Shown piece after piece: positions 62,031 to 64,000 of a stretch of 64,000 bases of DNA. Each line of letters opens with the position of its first letter. Position 1 is the first letter of the stretch. The notes below the pieces were generated by a model. The model was not told the origin of the DNA, did not search any database, and was given only the letters and a program-made list of their open reading frames with translations. A program made the position numbers and the translations under genes. This DNA is from Muscardinus avellanarius (taxonomy: Eukaryota; Chordata; Mammalia; Rodentia; Gliridae), in the NCBI GenBank assembly GCA_963383645.1, contig OY726569.1, positions 75,719,135-75,783,134 on the forward strand. The letters are read 5' to 3'.

Positions 62031-64000
62031 ATTTCTCACATTCCTGGAAATAAGAAGGATGTTTTGGTCTTTCTTTAGAAAGTAGGAGAAGCCTTTTCCG
62101 ATCCCACCTCCATAGCACTGTGGTTGCAGGCCTGGGCTGGGGCCTCTGTCTCGGGGCCATCCCTGGGAGTCCAGGGAACATCCCTGAGGCCGGGCTGTCT
62201 TTTCACACCCTTGGAGGGGGTTTCGGTGGTATATATAATGGTTCACGCTGTCACTTTCCTGCCAAGGTCTGCTGAGGCCCTCTTCACCCTATGACCCCTA
62301 CAGAGGGGAGGAGACCCCACCCCTTGAAGATTTCTGAAGGAAGCGTTGTTGGGTGCCTGTCTTCATGTGATGTGTAGGCCGCCTGTGGTTGTCAAGCATG
62401 CTGGTACACTAGCCAAATACCAGGATCCACAGCAAGGTTTTGTTATTGTAGTGTTTGAAGCTGTCAAGTCTTGACTTGTTTTCTTATTCCTCCTCACCCA
62501 CTCACTCAGCCCGCCCAGACTCCCTGTGCTGACGGAATGGAGAGAAGTCAGGGGGAGCTGGGGAACTCTACAGCGGGCCTTCCCGGGTCACCCAGCTCCC
62601 TCAGAAAACTCTGGTGCCAACTCCTGGAAACATGGTTCCCTGAGTCTCTTATTTCCCTTCCTCTGTCAAGCCTCTGGGAAGCCTTCCCCCGGAGACTCGC
62701 CTTGCAGGCAGTGTCTGCAAGTTGCCATCATGGCTCAGTTAACTGCAGCAGCAAGGGGCTCACGTGGCGCTAAAACCGTGGCAGCTGGGAGCCCAGGAAT
62801 GGCAGGAAGTCAGCACCCAGCCAGCATCAGGCGCTCTGCCAGCAGATGGGCAAGCTGAGCTATAGGCCCTGGCTCAGGTATGCGGTGCTAGAGGGACTGC
62901 AGTTGGTGGGCCAGAGTGGGAAGTCAGATGGTGCAGAAGAAAGAGCAATAGCAGCTTCAACAGTCCAGGGAGGGATTTGTTGTTTCATCCCAAGTTCTGT
63001 TCACTTGTTTTGTTTTGTTTTGTTTTTTTAAAGAATTGGGGCTTAATATTCAAGTCACAGAAGCAACAAGAATAGCTCCATGCTGAGTGGTAGAAAATTA
63101 AAGTTGAGCTCCAGAAATGTCTCCGGATAACATCAAGCACACTGGACAGCCCCTTTCTGAGGACCAACCCTCCACCTCATCCCCAGTTAGCACAGTCTCC
63201 TCTGGATCACCTTCCCATACACTGCCACCCCCAGCATGGCCACTGTAGAGTCAGGGGCCGTGTTGTATAACAAAACCCTTTCCCCGTGGCCTCAGTCAAT
63301 TGATTACAGGTAAATTGTGAAGAATGGTGGGCCAGCCAGAGTACATACTACAGATGTTTAGATGTGGAACCCACATCTTTAAGACAGCTTGTCTACAGTG
63401 GCTATTGGAGACCTGTCAATTGCAGCACAAGTTCCCTCATCATTACTGTGAGAATATAGTTGTTGTCTTTTCTGGTAAAGCAGTAGTTTAAATTTAAACC
63501 ACTATTTTGTAATCTGGTAGGAACTTATACAGGCCTTTGCAAAATTAGCATCTCAAGAGATTGCAGGGTGCTGACCCTTCCTCCATCTTCCACTGTAGCT
63601 GACCTGGAAGAATGTGAAGCTGTAACTCCCACCATAAAGGAGGAGCACTGTGTCGGGGATTTAAGACCCACCTGGTTCTTTATCAGGTGTGCTCTCTTGC
63701 ATACCTGGGAGCACTGTTTTTTGCGAAAATTAAAAATGCCTTGCCAAGCAGTTTTGACCACGTGGCTTTTCTTAACACCGCAAAAAGTTATTTTTCACAT
63801 TATCAGCTCAGAGTGGGACATCTGCCTATTCTGACTTAATATGGTGAGTTTCCTGTGGTGGATTCTCTTACATACTCTCTTGGCCAATAGGTGCTCCCAA
63901 CAGCTAAGGTGCCATTGATAATCCAATGTTCCTGCTTCTTCCCATTTGCATTTTGCTCTGTTAAAAGCCAAAAGATCAAGGAGGAATTGGTAATATTCTT
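62031..64000. other. Unique sequence to the window end, repeat-poor
   Basis: About 2 kb without a SINE, L1 or LTR recognised; short TTTTG run near 63007. Overlapping frames of 100-110 codons (62471-62858) share no known domain. No gene called, though a distal part of a neighbouring transcription unit could lie here. Confidence 0.4.

Overview
This is a stretch of mammalian nuclear DNA with no recognisable host gene. The strongest organism clue is its SINEs. Some 45-50 copies or fragments are dimers with a 7SL/B1-like left half and an ID-like (tRNA-derived) right half joined by an A-rich linker. That architecture is known from squirrel-family rodents, so a sciurid (squirrel, ground squirrel or marmot) is inferred; the species cannot be fixed from the window. 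The rest of the repeat load is typical mammalian: several ages of LINE-1, MIR and L2-like relics, MLT1/MST and MLT2 solo LTRs, and Tigger and hAT DNA-transposon fossils.

Layout. 1-9.5 kb: an L1 3' end, MER2-like and Tigger1-derived fossils, and the first SINE-in-SINE nest. 9.5-23 kb: mostly unique sequence with old L1M 3' ends, SINEs, large microsatellites and a candidate CTCF/octamer element near 14.65-14.76 kb. 23.3-25.1 kb: a young L1 with a 5' inversion (twin priming). 26.8-27.1 kb: a 357-nt tract with no pyrimidine on the + strand. 27.9-30.7 kb: the most interesting object, a 2.8-kb L1 derivative in minus orientation with 15-bp target-site duplications. It has a complete 5'UTR, an intact ORF1, no ORF2, and an opposite-strand decayed L1 fragment where ORF2 should be. 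31-51 kb: dense nested repeats, including a 1.1-kb SINE pile-up at 42.45-43.54 kb. 51.6-64 kb: comparatively repeat-poor.

The only well-supported open reading frame is the L1 ORF1 (29009-29926, minus). The other long frames run through SINEs, microsatellites or unremarkable unique sequence. The window is best read as intergenic or deep-intronic DNA. Its biology is that of retrotransposons: L1 supplies the machinery, SINEs use it, the A-rich linkers of old SINEs serve as landing sites for younger ones, and SINE tails and linkers seed microsatellites. Repeat family names come from memory of consensus sequences and boundaries are read by eye (about +/-10 nt, except where a target-site duplication fixes them).
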